Below, piece after piece: positions 44,089-51,351 of a stretch of 64,000 nt of DNA. Made by a program: the position numbers and the translations under genes. Every line of letters begins with the position of its first letter. Positions within the stretch are counted from its first letter, which is position 1. The notes below the pieces were generated by a model. The model ran no database searches. It was given only the letters and a program-made list of their open reading frames with translations, and was not told where the DNA came from. Source of the DNA: Allobosea lathyri. GTDB lineage: Bacteria; Pseudomonadota; Alphaproteobacteria; Rhizobiales; Beijerinckiaceae. The DNA is taken from NCBI RefSeq assembly GCF_900108245.1, contig NZ_FNUY01000009.1, positions 1-64,000 of the forward strand. The letters run 5' to 3'.

Positions 44089-45041
44089 CGATCCGGCTGG
44101 AGAAGGTCACCAAGCTGTTCCCCGGCGTCGCGCGCCCCGCTGTGGATGGGCTCGACCTGACGATCGAGAAGGGCCGGGTCTGCGTGCTGATCGGTCCCTC
44201 GGGCTGCGGCAAGACCACGACGATGCGCATGGTCAACCGGCTGATCGAGCCGACGTCGGGGCGCATCATCGTTGGTGACAGGGATGTCACCGAGGCCGAC
44301 CCGGTCGAGCTGCGCCGCCATATCGGCTACGTTATCCAGCAGATCGGCCTGTTCCCGCACATGACGATCGCGCAGAACGTCGCCACCGTCCCCAAGCTGC
44401 TCGGCTGGGACCCGCAGAAGATCAAGGCGCGCAGCGAAGAGATGCTGGACCTCGTCGGGCTCGACCCCGCGCAGTACCTGTCGCGCTATCCGCGCCATCT
44501 CTCGGGCGGCCAGCGCCAGCGCGTCGGCGTGGCGCGCGCGCTCGCAGCCGATCCTCCGGTGATGCTGATGGACGAGCCCTTCGGGGCGGTCGACCCGATC
44601 GTGCGCGGCCGTTTGCAGGACGAGTTCCTGGCCATACTGAAGCGGCTGAAGAAGACCGTGATCCTGGTGACGCACGATATCGACGAAGCGATCCGCATGG
44701 GCGACGTCGTCGCGATCATGCAGGACGGCAGGCTCGTGCAGTACGACACGCCCGACCGGCTTCTGGCTGCCCCCGTCAACGCTTTCGTCGCGGATTTCGT
44801 CGGCGCGGACCGGGCGCTGCGGAGATTGTCGCTGGTGCGGGCGGCCGATGCGGTCGAGCCCGGCGAGGCCCACGATGGCTTCGCTCTGCCGGGCTCGCTG
44901 TCGGTCCGGGAGGTGCTGTCGGCGTTGCTGGCGGAGGCGCGCGACGCTGCGACCATCCTCGGCGAAGGGGGCAAGCCATTGGGACAGATCACGCTGGCCG
45001 GCATCCGCGCGCGGAGTGCTGGAGTTACCCTGCCCCCCTGA
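44085..45041 (+). CDS. Osmoprotectant-type ABC importer ATPase
   Basis: 318 residues: Walker A LIGPSGCGKTTT, VIQQIGLFPHMTIAQNV, signature LSGGQRQRVGVARALAADP, Walker B MLMDEPFGAVD and switch His in VTHDIDEAIRMGD, all as in OpuCA/OsmV. The C-terminal part after about residue 240 keeps only a shortened CBS-like segment (VREVLSALLAEARDAATILGEGGKPLGQITLAGI), so ionic-strength sensing via tandem CBS domains may be reduced. Overlaps permease 2 by 4 nt. Confidence 0.94.
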   Translation: MTIRLEKVTKLFPGVARPAVDGLDLTIEKGRVCVLIGPSGCGKTTTMRMVNRLIEPTSGRIIVGDRDVTEADPVELRRHIGYVIQQIGLFPHMTIAQNVATVPKLLGWDPQKIKARSEEMLDLVGLDPAQYLSRYPRHLSGGQRQRVGVARALAADPPVMLMDEPFGAVDPIVRGRLQDEFLAILKRLKKTVILVTHDIDEAIRMGDVVAIMQDGRLVQYDTPDRLLAAPVNAFVADFVGADRALRRLSLVRAADAVEPGEAHDGFALPGSLSVREVLSALLAEARDAATILGEGGKPLGQITLAGIRARSAGVTLPP

Positions 45042-45147
45042 CGTCATCCTGGACAAGTCGCGAAGCGACGCCGCTCCGGGATCCATCGGAGGCCACGCGC
45101 TCTATGATGGATCCCGGAGCTTCGCTTCGCTGCGTCCGGGATGACGG
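45042..45147. repeat. Intergenic palindromic repeat (GGATCC-type), copy 6
   Basis: CGTCATCCTGGACAAGTCGCGAAGCGACGCCGCTCCGGGATCCATCG on the left pairs with ATGATGGATCCCGGAGCTTCGCTTCGCTGCGTCCGGGATGACG on the right. It begins right at the ATPase stop codon (45039-45041) and separates the convergent importer and PhnD-like genes, a good position for a bidirectional transcript end. Confidence 0.85.
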
Positions 45148-45171
45148 CGTGATTCTGCACGCAATCAAAGC

Positions 45172-45975
45172 TCACTCCGGCTGCAAATAACCCGCGCGAT
45201 CGGCGGCATCCGCCTCCGCGACAAGCACGCGATAGGCGGCAGGATCGAGCGCCGCGAAGCCGGACAACCGCAGGCGGGCGAGAATGTCGCGCATGGCGAT
45301 GTCGCTATCCGCTTCGAGAAGCGCCGCCCTCAGGCGGGCAATAATCGTCTCGTCGATCCCGCGCGAAGCCACCAGCAGCGGCATCGGCCGGGGTTGCGTG
45401 GTCTCGACGATGCGCAGGCGCGCCGCGGTGTTCGGTTCGGCTGCCAGCAGGAGGTCGTAGAAATAGGAATCGAGCGGGCCGATGTCGATTTCGTTGGCCA
45501 GCAAGGTGTCGATCACCCGGCGCGGGGTCAGCAGCGGGCCGATGCTGTCGGCATAGAGCGCCCCGCGCTCCTGCCGACTCGCAAGCAGATGCGTCCGCAA
45601 CGCGTTGAAACCGGATTGCGAATGCGCGACCGTCCAGCCGAGCCGGCGGCCAAAGCTCTCTCGCAGACTTATGATGTCACTATCGGCCCGCACGACCAGA
45701 TGCGTCGCATAGAGCGGCCGGCCGTCGCCCGAAGCGGGGATGGGTGCGGCAACGGGAAGGACGGGAAAGCCACCGCGCGCGAAGGGATAACCGCAGATGA
45801 AGGCGAGCCCGAGATCGCCGCGCCGCCAGAGGTCCTCGAGCGGCGCCGGTGCGGGATGCGCGAAAACCGTGAGATCTACCCCACTCGTTTTCGCGATGCG
45901 GGCGAAGAAGGCCGCCCACGTGGCTGTCGTTGCGGCATCGACGGCGTACATCCGCGCATTCGCGATCAGGCTCAC
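45172..45975 (-). CDS. PhnD/SsuA-like substrate-binding protein without a signal peptide
   Basis: 267 residues with the fold pattern of phosphonate/phosphate-type binding proteins (PF12974-like): FICGYPFARGG, YATHLVVRADSDIISLRESFGRRLGWTVAHSQSGFNALRTHLL, RRVIDTLLANEIDIGPLDSYFYDLL. The N-terminus (MSLIANARMYAVDAATTATWAAFF) is not a signal peptide, so the protein is probably cytoplasmic, and no permease or ATPase follows. It overlaps the upstream ornithine-cyclodeaminase-like gene by 4 nt, so both are made together. It may be a soluble ligand sensor or enzyme rather than a transporter part. Confidence 0.8.
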   Translation of the reverse strand: MSLIANARMYAVDAATTATWAAFFARIAKTSGVDLTVFAHPAPAPLEDLWRRGDLGLAFICGYPFARGGFPVLPVAAPIPASGDGRPLYATHLVVRADSDIISLRESFGRRLGWTVAHSQSGFNALRTHLLASRQERGALYADSIGPLLTPRRVIDTLLANEIDIGPLDSYFYDLLLAAEPNTAARLRIVETTQPRPMPLLVASRGIDETIIARLRAALLEADSDIAMRDILARLRLSGFAALDPAAYRVLVAEADAADRAGYLQPE

Positions 45976-46982
45976 GCGTAGCGCAGGCGCTGGCCGAGGC
46001 CCATGGTCTTCGCCTTCTCCAGCATGAAATGCCCGAGCGCGATGTCCGAGAGCGAGAGGCCGCGATGCCAGAACAGGATGGTCTCGTCCTCGTTTTGGCG
46101 CCCGGGCTTCAGCCCTGCGACGATCTCGCTCATCTCGGCATGCAGCGTTTGCTCGGAGAGCTTACCCGCCTCGACATGGGCGCGCAGCGAGCCGAAAGGC
46201 CCGCCCTTGCACTGGCCCCAATCATCGACGACGAGCTTGCTCATGATGTCGGTCAGCGACAATTCGACCGCGCTCATCGTGCCATAGGGAACGACGAATG
46301 CACCCGGCTTGATCCACTCCGTCTTCAAAATTGGCTCAGGCGCATTCAGCCGCGAGGCTTCGACGACGATGTCGGCGCCTTCAACGCAGGAGCGCCAGTC
46401 ATCCGTCACGATCACGCGCTTGCCCAGCTCAGCCGAGAGGCGCGCGCCGAAGGCGTCGCGGCTTTCGGGCCGGCGCGAATGGACGCGGATCTCGTCGAAA
46501 TCGAACAGCGAATCCAGCAGGCGGACATTCCAGTAGGCGGTGCCGCGCGCACCGATATGGCCGAGCACCTTGGAGTCCTTGCGCGCGAGATATTTGGCTC
46601 CGATCGCGGTGATCGCTCCGGTGCGCATGTCGGTCAGGTGGCTGCCGTCGACGATCGCGGTCGGCACGCCGGTCATCGGGTCCATCAACAGCAGCAGGCC
46701 CATCTCGGAGGGAAGGCCGAGCTTGTAGTTGTCGACGAAATCCCCGATCACCTTGACGCCCGCCCGGTTGATCGGCGCGCGGAAGGCGCCGCGCAGCACG
46801 TTGAAATGGCCGTTGGCCCCGGCCTTCGGCATCAGATGCACGCGCGGTTCGATCTCGGTCTGCCCGTGGCCCTGGGCGGCAAGCCCCGCCTCGACAGCGG
46901 CAATGATCTCCGCGTCGGTCAAGGCCAGCGCCTCGACATCAAGCGCGTTCAGGAAATCGATGTGGATCGGGGGATGGTCCAT
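45972..46982 (-). CDS. Ornithine cyclodeaminase / mu-crystallin family protein
   Basis: 336-residue NAD(P)-binding enzyme. It has an N-terminal substrate domain (HFNVLRGAF, VKVIGDFVDNYKLGLPSEMGLLLLMDPMTGVPTAIVDGSHLTDMRTGAITAIGAKYLA) and a Rossmann domain (KVLGHIGARGTAYWNVRLLDSLFDFDEIRVHSRRPESRD). The usual GxGxQ/GxGxxG turn reads GHIGARGTA. Family reactions include ornithine to proline with NH3 release, ketimine reduction and alanine dehydrogenase, so the substrate is open. First gene of a two-gene leftward operon with the signal-less PhnD-like gene. Confidence 0.9.
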   Translation of the reverse strand: MDHPPIHIDFLNALDVEALALTDAEIIAAVEAGLAAQGHGQTEIEPRVHLMPKAGANGHFNVLRGAFRAPINRAGVKVIGDFVDNYKLGLPSEMGLLLLMDPMTGVPTAIVDGSHLTDMRTGAITAIGAKYLARKDSKVLGHIGARGTAYWNVRLLDSLFDFDEIRVHSRRPESRDAFGARLSAELGKRVIVTDDWRSCVEGADIVVEASRLNAPEPILKTEWIKPGAFVVPYGTMSAVELSLTDIMSKLVVDDWGQCKGGPFGSLRAHVEAGKLSEQTLHAEMSEIVAGLKPGRQNEDETILFWHRGLSLSDIALGHFMLEKAKTMGLGQRLRYA

Positions 46983-47335
46983 GCCTGTACCTCAGCACAA
47001 CTGTCCCGGGGCGTCCAACTTTGACCGGTCAGATCCATCACATTTTGCGCTGACAGATTGCGAGATTGGGATTTGGCAGATCGCAGCCAGCAGCGCCTTG
47101 ATCGCGTCCGGCGTCGGCCTCGCCTAGCTGGTTAGCTCTCCCGATGGCGACCGACGCCGTCATTTCTGCCCTGACTTGCCATGCATGACCAAGCGAAAGC
47201 AGTACAGCTTGCGCTCGCGAGTGTTCATGCCGGGCTTCAGTTGTGAGAAAGCTGCCCGACGTCGTCTGAATGGGGGAGGCCGCGACGAAGTTCGGGTGAT
47301 TAACTAGGCCGAACTCGATAAAACCGGAGGGCGCA
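46983..47335. other. 353-nt intergenic region holding two outward promoters
   Basis: The region lies between the leftward cyclodeaminase-like gene and the rightward 30-residue membrane protein, so at least one promoter for each is expected. I see no clear inverted repeat or consensus hexamers that I would defend, and no coding frame with domain content. Confidence 0.5.
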
Positions 47336-47428
47336 ATGACCGAAAATCGCTTGCTCGCCGTGGTGATTGCCATGACTTCGCTATGGCTCGCCGGCCTCGG
47401 AATAGGGCTCTACTTACTGTTCTTGTGA
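47336..47428 (+). CDS. 30-residue single-span membrane protein
   Basis: ATG 47336 follows ACCGGAGGGCGCA, a strong ribosome site with ideal spacing, and the frame ends in TGA at 47426. The peptide has a short polar N-terminus (MTENR) and then one hydrophobic helix with a Trp and a terminal LYLLFL. It is reminiscent of small accessory subunits of respiratory complexes (CydX/YnhF/CbdX-like), but no oxidase gene is adjacent. The strong ribosome site and clean helix make it likely real. Its partner is unknown. Confidence 0.65.
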   Translation: MTENRLLAVVIAMTSLWLAGLGIGLYLLFL

Positions 47429-47612
47429 GGCAGGCATGCCAGGACGACCGGGCGCGCCGCCGAATAGCTGCGGCAATGCGGCCAGACAGGCAAATTCGGG
47501 CGTGAATATCCGGGCTCAGTGCGTTGTCCAGGGCGCGCTTTTGCAGCAAGCCAATCCTCGGCTTGCATGGTAAATTCGCTAGGGTCCGAGCTCGGTCCCA
47601 GGGCTCTTCGAC

Positions 47613-48992
47613 ATGACGCAATCTTTCGACGCCATCATCATCGGGGCCGGGCAGGCCGGTCCCTCGCTCGCCGGACGGCTGACTGCTGCGGGGATGAAGG
47701 TTGCGCTCGTCGAGCGCAAACTGTTTGGCGGAACCTGCGTCAATACCGGCTGCATGCCGACCAAGACGCTCGTGGCCAGCGCGTATGCGGCCCATCTTGC
47801 CCGGCGAAGCAGCGAGTATGGGATCGCGATCGAGAGTCCGATCCGGATCGACATGAAGCGGGTCAAGGCCCGGGCCGATACAGTCTCGACCAATGCCCGC
47901 ACGGGAGTCGAGACGTGGCTGCGCGGCATGGGCGGCCTGACCGTTATCGAAGGACATGCCCGGTTCGAAGGCCCGGACGTCGTGCGGATAGGCGAAAGCC
48001 TGCTGAAGGCGCCGCGCATCTTCATCAATGTCGGCGGGCGCGCCAGCGTGCCCGATCTGCCCGGTGTCGGCACGGTGGAGCATCTTACCAACACCTCGAT
48101 CCTCAAGCTCGAAACCGTCCCGAGGCACCTGATCGTCGTCGGCGGAAGCTATATCGGGCTCGAATTCGCACAGATGTACCGGCGGTTCGGCGCGGAGGTC
48201 ACGATTGTCGAGAAAGGACCGCGGCTGATCGCGCGCGAGGACGAGGACATCTCCGAGGCCGTGAGGGAGATCCTCGTCGATGAGGGAATCGTCGTGCGCA
48301 CCGACGCCACCTGCATCGCCTTGAAGCCTCATGCGGACGGCATAGCCGTCGGCATCGATTGCACCTCCGGTGAGCCTGTCGCGGTGGGCTCGCATGTTCT
48401 GCTGGCGGTGGGGCGCCGTCCCAACACGGATGATCTCGGCCTCGACAAGGCAGGAGTCGCGGTGGATGCCCGGGGCTATATTGGCGTGGATGACGGCCTG
48501 GCCACCAATGTCCCCGGCATCTGGGCGCTCGGCGACTGCAACGGCCGCGGAGCCTTCACCCACACCTCCTACAACGATTACGAGATCGTCGCCGCCAATC
48601 TGCTCGACGGCGCGGGCCGTCGCGTGAGCGACCGGATCAGCGCCTACGCGCTTTATGTGGATCCGCCGCTCGGGCGCGTCGGCCTGTCGGAAGCGGAGGC
48701 GATGCACACAGGCCGCAAGCTGCTGGTATCCAAACGCCCGATGACGCGGGTTGGACGCGCGATCGAAAAGGGGGAGACCAAGGGCTTCATGAAGGTGGTT
48801 GCCGACGCGGAGACGAAGCAGATTCTGGGGGCAGCCATCCTCGGCGTCAGCGGCGACGAAGCGATCCACGGCATCCTGGACATGATGAATGCCGGAGCCT
48901 CCTATCCGGTGCTGCAATGGGCGGTCCCGATCCATCCGACCGTCTCGGAATTGATCCCGACCGTTCTGGGAGACCTGAAGCCCCGCACTTAA
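47613..48992 (+). CDS. FAD-dependent pyridine nucleotide-disulfide oxidoreductase (MerA/RclA-like)
   Basis: 459-residue flavoprotein. FAD-binding IIIGAGQAGPSLAGRL opens the protein and the redox-active pair Cys42/Cys47 is in GGTCVNTGCMPTKT. The NAD(P)H-binding GGSYIGLEFAQMYRRFG is near 180, and the C-terminal dimer interface motif VPIHPTVSELIPTVL supplies the catalytic His and Glu. There is no N-terminal heavy-metal domain and no C-terminal Cys pair as in MerA, so mercury reduction is unlikely. It is closer to RclA/YkgC and other FAD-containing oxidoreductases of this group. Monocistronic. Confidence 0.92.
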   Translation: MTQSFDAIIIGAGQAGPSLAGRLTAAGMKVALVERKLFGGTCVNTGCMPTKTLVASAYAAHLARRSSEYGIAIESPIRIDMKRVKARADTVSTNARTGVETWLRGMGGLTVIEGHARFEGPDVVRIGESLLKAPRIFINVGGRASVPDLPGVGTVEHLTNTSILKLETVPRHLIVVGGSYIGLEFAQMYRRFGAEVTIVEKGPRLIAREDEDISEAVREILVDEGIVVRTDATCIALKPHADGIAVGIDCTSGEPVAVGSHVLLAVGRRPNTDDLGLDKAGVAVDARGYIGVDDGLATNVPGIWALGDCNGRGAFTHTSYNDYEIVAANLLDGAGRRVSDRISAYALYVDPPLGRVGLSEAEAMHTGRKLLVSKRPMTRVGRAIEKGETKGFMKVVADAETKQILGAAILGVSGDEAIHGILDMMNAGASYPVLQWAVPIHPTVSELIPTVLGDLKPRT

Positions 48993-49197
48993 GCCCCTGA
49001 CAGGTTGCAGTTCGGACATGCGGCATCCGAGGCCCGCGCGCGGGAAGGGTTTGGCAACAGAGCGGTCTGCGGATCTTCGCTATTGTGAAGGTTTCAAGCT
49101 CCGCTTGCGGGCGCCTGCCCGATGTCTGCTAACCACCTCATCCCTTGCAGACATCGGTATTCGACGCTGGACGAACCAGACGAGAGAGCTCTCGCGC

Positions 49198-49265
49198 TCT
49201 AGCTCTTTGTTTTTGCATCGATTTTTCGCGAAAACCGCATTCGCCTTTTCGGGCCGATGCTCTAG
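49198..49265. repeat. Hyphomicrobiales-type intergenic palindrome ending in CTCTAG
   Basis: CTCTAGCTCTTTGTTTTTGCATCGATTTTTCGCGAAAAC and the right side GTTTTCGGGCC-like CCTTTTCGGGCCGATGCTCTAG form nested partial inverted repeats (GCATCGATTTTTCGCGAAAA, GCATC/GATGC). I know very similar 60-70-bp intergenic elements from many Rhizobiales genomes. Its right end provides the TAG stop codon (49262-49264) of the leftward tautomerase gene. Confidence 0.65.
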
Positions 49266-49492
49266 CTCGCCGCGCGTCGTTTGCGATATTCCGGGACGGG
49301 CAAGCCGCCCCAGCCCCAGTTTTCGAGCTCGACCTCCTCGATCACAACGAAGGTCGCGTCGAGCGGCTTGTTGAGCACATCGAGCAGAAGCTGGCTGACG
49401 CCGGCGATGAGTTGCGCCTTCTCTTCGGGCGTAACCGAGACGCGTCCGGGACCGGAGCCCTCGCGCGTGACCTGGATGGTGACGATAGGCAT
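49262..49492 (-). CDS. 4-oxalocrotonate tautomerase-family protein
   Basis: 76 residues. After Met removal the catalytic Pro1 is exposed in MPIVTIQVTREG, followed by VTPEEKAQLIAGVSQLLLDVLNKPLDATFVVIEEVELENWGWGGLPVPEYR, which holds the Arg/aromatic residues of the tautomerase active site. ATG at 49492 is fixed by the need for Pro directly after Met and by GGAGGGAAGGGAC upstream. It follows the SDR gene by 13 nt and is probably co-transcribed. The substrate is not assignable. Confidence 0.9.
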   Translation of the reverse strand: MPIVTIQVTREGSGPGRVSVTPEEKAQLIAGVSQLLLDVLNKPLDATFVVIEEVELENWGWGGLPVPEYRKRRAAS

Positions 49493-49505
49493 GTCCCTTC
49501 CTCCC

Positions 49506-50216
49506 TCAGTGCCCGGCGCTCTGGCCGCCATCGACATGCAGGATCTCGCCGGTGACGAAGCCGGCGCTCTCCAGGAACAGCACGGCCTCCACGATGTCGC
49601 GGATGTCGCCCATCCGCTTCATCGGATGCAGGCCGGCCAGGAACTCATGCGTCTGCGGCGCATGCATCGGCGTCTTGATCACGCCCGGCGAGACTGCGTT
49701 CACGCGGATGCCCTGGCCGGCATACTCTATGGCGAGCGCCTTCGTCGCTGAATTGATGCCGCCCTTGGTCAGGTTGGCAAGCACGGTCGGGACGCCGGCG
49801 ATAGCATGGTCGGTCAGGCTGGTCGTGATGCTGACGATGTGACCCGAGCCCTGCTTCAGCATCGCGCCCGCGGCCTGCTGCGTGATGTGGAAGAAGCCCG
49901 CTAGGTTGGTCGCGATCTTGCTCTCGAAATCGGCGGTCGTGTAGTCGGTGAAAGGCTTGGCGATGAAGACGCCGGCATTGTTCACCAGCGTGTCGACCCG
50001 TCCGAAGCGGGAGAGCGCCTCGCGAACGACCGCCTTGGCCGTCGCCGGATCGGCGATATCGCCGGGAACGGCGAGAATGTCCGGGTCGCTGCCCTGTTTG
50101 ATCGAGCGCGACGTCGCCACGACGCGATAGTTGCGGTCGCGAAATCCCTTCACCAGGGCCGCGCCGATGCCCTGCGAAGCGCCGGTGATGACAGCCACTT
50201 TCCGTTCGTCGCTCAT
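49506..50216 (-). CDS. SDR-family oxidoreductase lacking the catalytic tyrosine
   Basis: 236-residue Rossmann protein: TGASQGIG (11-18), VPGDIADPATA, NNAGVFIAKPF, ISITTSLTD with the catalytic Ser region, and NAVSPGVIKTPM. The YxxxK motif is altered: Lys151 is in place (ANLTKGG) but the position four residues earlier is Ala147, not Tyr. Ordinary dehydrogenase chemistry needs the Tyr, so it may use another acid, or have lost activity. It lies between a LysR gene and the tautomerase gene on the same strand. Confidence 0.88.
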   Translation of the reverse strand: MSDERKVAVITGASQGIGAALVKGFRDRNYRVVATSRSIKQGSDPDILAVPGDIADPATAKAVVREALSRFGRVDTLVNNAGVFIAKPFTDYTTADFESKIATNLAGFFHITQQAAGAMLKQGSGHIVSITTSLTDHAIAGVPTVLANLTKGGINSATKALAIEYAGQGIRVNAVSPGVIKTPMHAPQTHEFLAGLHPMKRMGDIRDIVEAVLFLESAGFVTGEILHVDGGQSAGH

Positions 50217-50309
50217 GATGATCCTCGTGTCTTCGACAGCGAGCGGAATGACCGCTGTCCGGCCCGTCTGGCCTGGTGAGAATCATTTTGAAGATTTCGC
50301 GGATCGATT

Positions 50310-50358
50310 GAATGCCTGTCGTTCGGCAGGCATTCTTCCCTCAAGTGGAAGAATGCCT
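50310..50358 (-). promoter_or_regulatory. Two overlapping, mutually exclusive hairpins between lysR and SDR genes
   Basis: GAATGCCTG (50310-50318) pairs with CAGGCATTC (50327-50335), 9 bp perfect. The same segment, as AGGCATTCTTCC (50328-50339), also pairs with GGAAGAATGCCT (50347-50358), 12 bp perfect. Only one hairpin can form at a time. It lies just after the LysR stop and about 95 nt before the SDR start. It could be a terminator/antiterminator pair or repeated operator half-sites for the LysR protein. Confidence 0.55.
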
Positions 50359-50362
50359 CGTA

Positions 50363-51298
50363 TCAGCCGCGCATCGCGATCGAGGCAGCCGATAGCCGGG
50401 CGAAGTCGGCGCGCAGGCGCGGCACCGCGAAGTCCAGGAACGCGCGGACCTTGGGAACCGAGGAGCGGCCCTGCGGCAGAACCAGATTGACCGGGCGAGC
50501 CGGCGGCTCGGTGTCCCGCAGCAGGAGGACCAGCGAGCCGTCCTGCACGCGCTCAGCCACCTGATAGGTGAGCAGACGCGTGACGCCCAGGCCGGCTACG
50601 GCCGCGCCGAGCGCCGCCCTGACGCTGTTGACCGTCAGCCGTGGCTTGAAGGGCACGGAGCGGGGGATGGAGCCGCCCTTCGCTGGCGGAAAGACCCAGG
50701 TGTCACGCCCGAAATCGGTGCAGGCGATGATGCTGTGCCTGGTCAGGTCGCTGGGGTCGTCGATGCGGGGATGCTGGCTCAGATAGCGCGGCGAGGCCAC
50801 GATCACGGGTTTGACGTCACCGCCGATGCGGATGACCGTCATCGAGGAATCGGGCAGCTCCAGGATGCGCAGAGCGATGTCGATCCCTTCCTCGATCAGG
50901 TTTGCGCTGCGTACGAGCAGAACGAGATTGACCGAAACAGCTGGGAAGGCCTCGATATAGGCATCGACGATCGGGCGCAGGATCTCCTCGCCGCTGATCG
51001 GCGGCGCCGTGATCGTCAGGGTGCCGCGGGGAGCGACTCGCTCGCCCGCCCCAACAGCCTCGGCTTCCTGCAACTCGGCGAGGACGCGGCGGCAAGCCGC
51101 GGCATAGCGCTCGCCGATTTCGCTGAGCCTGATCGCCCGGGTGGTTCGGTGCAGCAGCGTGGCGCCGACCTGCTGCTCGAGGAAGGCCACCGCACGGCTG
51201 ACCGCTGCCGGGGAGCGGCCGAGCTGGCGGCCCGCCCCGGCGAGGCTTCCTTCATCGAGGGCGGCGATGAACACCCTCATCGCATCGATGCGATCCAT
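50363..51298 (-). CDS. LysR-type transcriptional regulator
   Basis: 311 residues. The HTH is MDRIDAMRVFIAALDEGSLAGAGRQLGRSPAAVSRAVAFLEQQVGATLLHRTTRAIRLSEIG, and the effector domain shows PPISGEEILRPIVDAYIEAFPAVSVNLVL and DIALRILELPDSSMTVIRIG. It resembles the CrgA/PA2206-like group that often governs an adjacent SDR or quinone reductase. It is on the same strand as the SDR-tautomerase pair rather than divergent. Candidate target sites are the GCATTC-type repeats at 50310-50358. Confidence 0.93.
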   Translation of the reverse strand: MDRIDAMRVFIAALDEGSLAGAGRQLGRSPAAVSRAVAFLEQQVGATLLHRTTRAIRLSEIGERYAAACRRVLAELQEAEAVGAGERVAPRGTLTITAPPISGEEILRPIVDAYIEAFPAVSVNLVLLVRSANLIEEGIDIALRILELPDSSMTVIRIGGDVKPVIVASPRYLSQHPRIDDPSDLTRHSIIACTDFGRDTWVFPPAKGGSIPRSVPFKPRLTVNSVRAALGAAVAGLGVTRLLTYQVAERVQDGSLVLLLRDTEPPARPVNLVLPQGRSSVPKVRAFLDFAVPRLRADFARLSAASIAMRG

Positions 51299-51351
51299 GC
51301 ACGCCCTGCGCCCCCGCGAGGCGCTTAAACTCGGTCATTCGCCGACCAGGT

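Noticed and set aside
47613-48992. Mercuric reductase
   Set aside because: Lacks the N-terminal metal-binding domain and C-terminal Cys pair of MerA, and no mer genes are nearby.
47304-49019. 571-codon frame on the - strand opposite the FAD oxidoreductase
   Set aside because: The + strand protein has intact FAD, CxxxxC and dimerisation motifs; the antisense frame has none.
48993-49261. Short + strand frame between the FAD oxidoreductase and tautomerase
   Set aside because: It translates a dispersed palindromic repeat and has no domain; not a credible gene.
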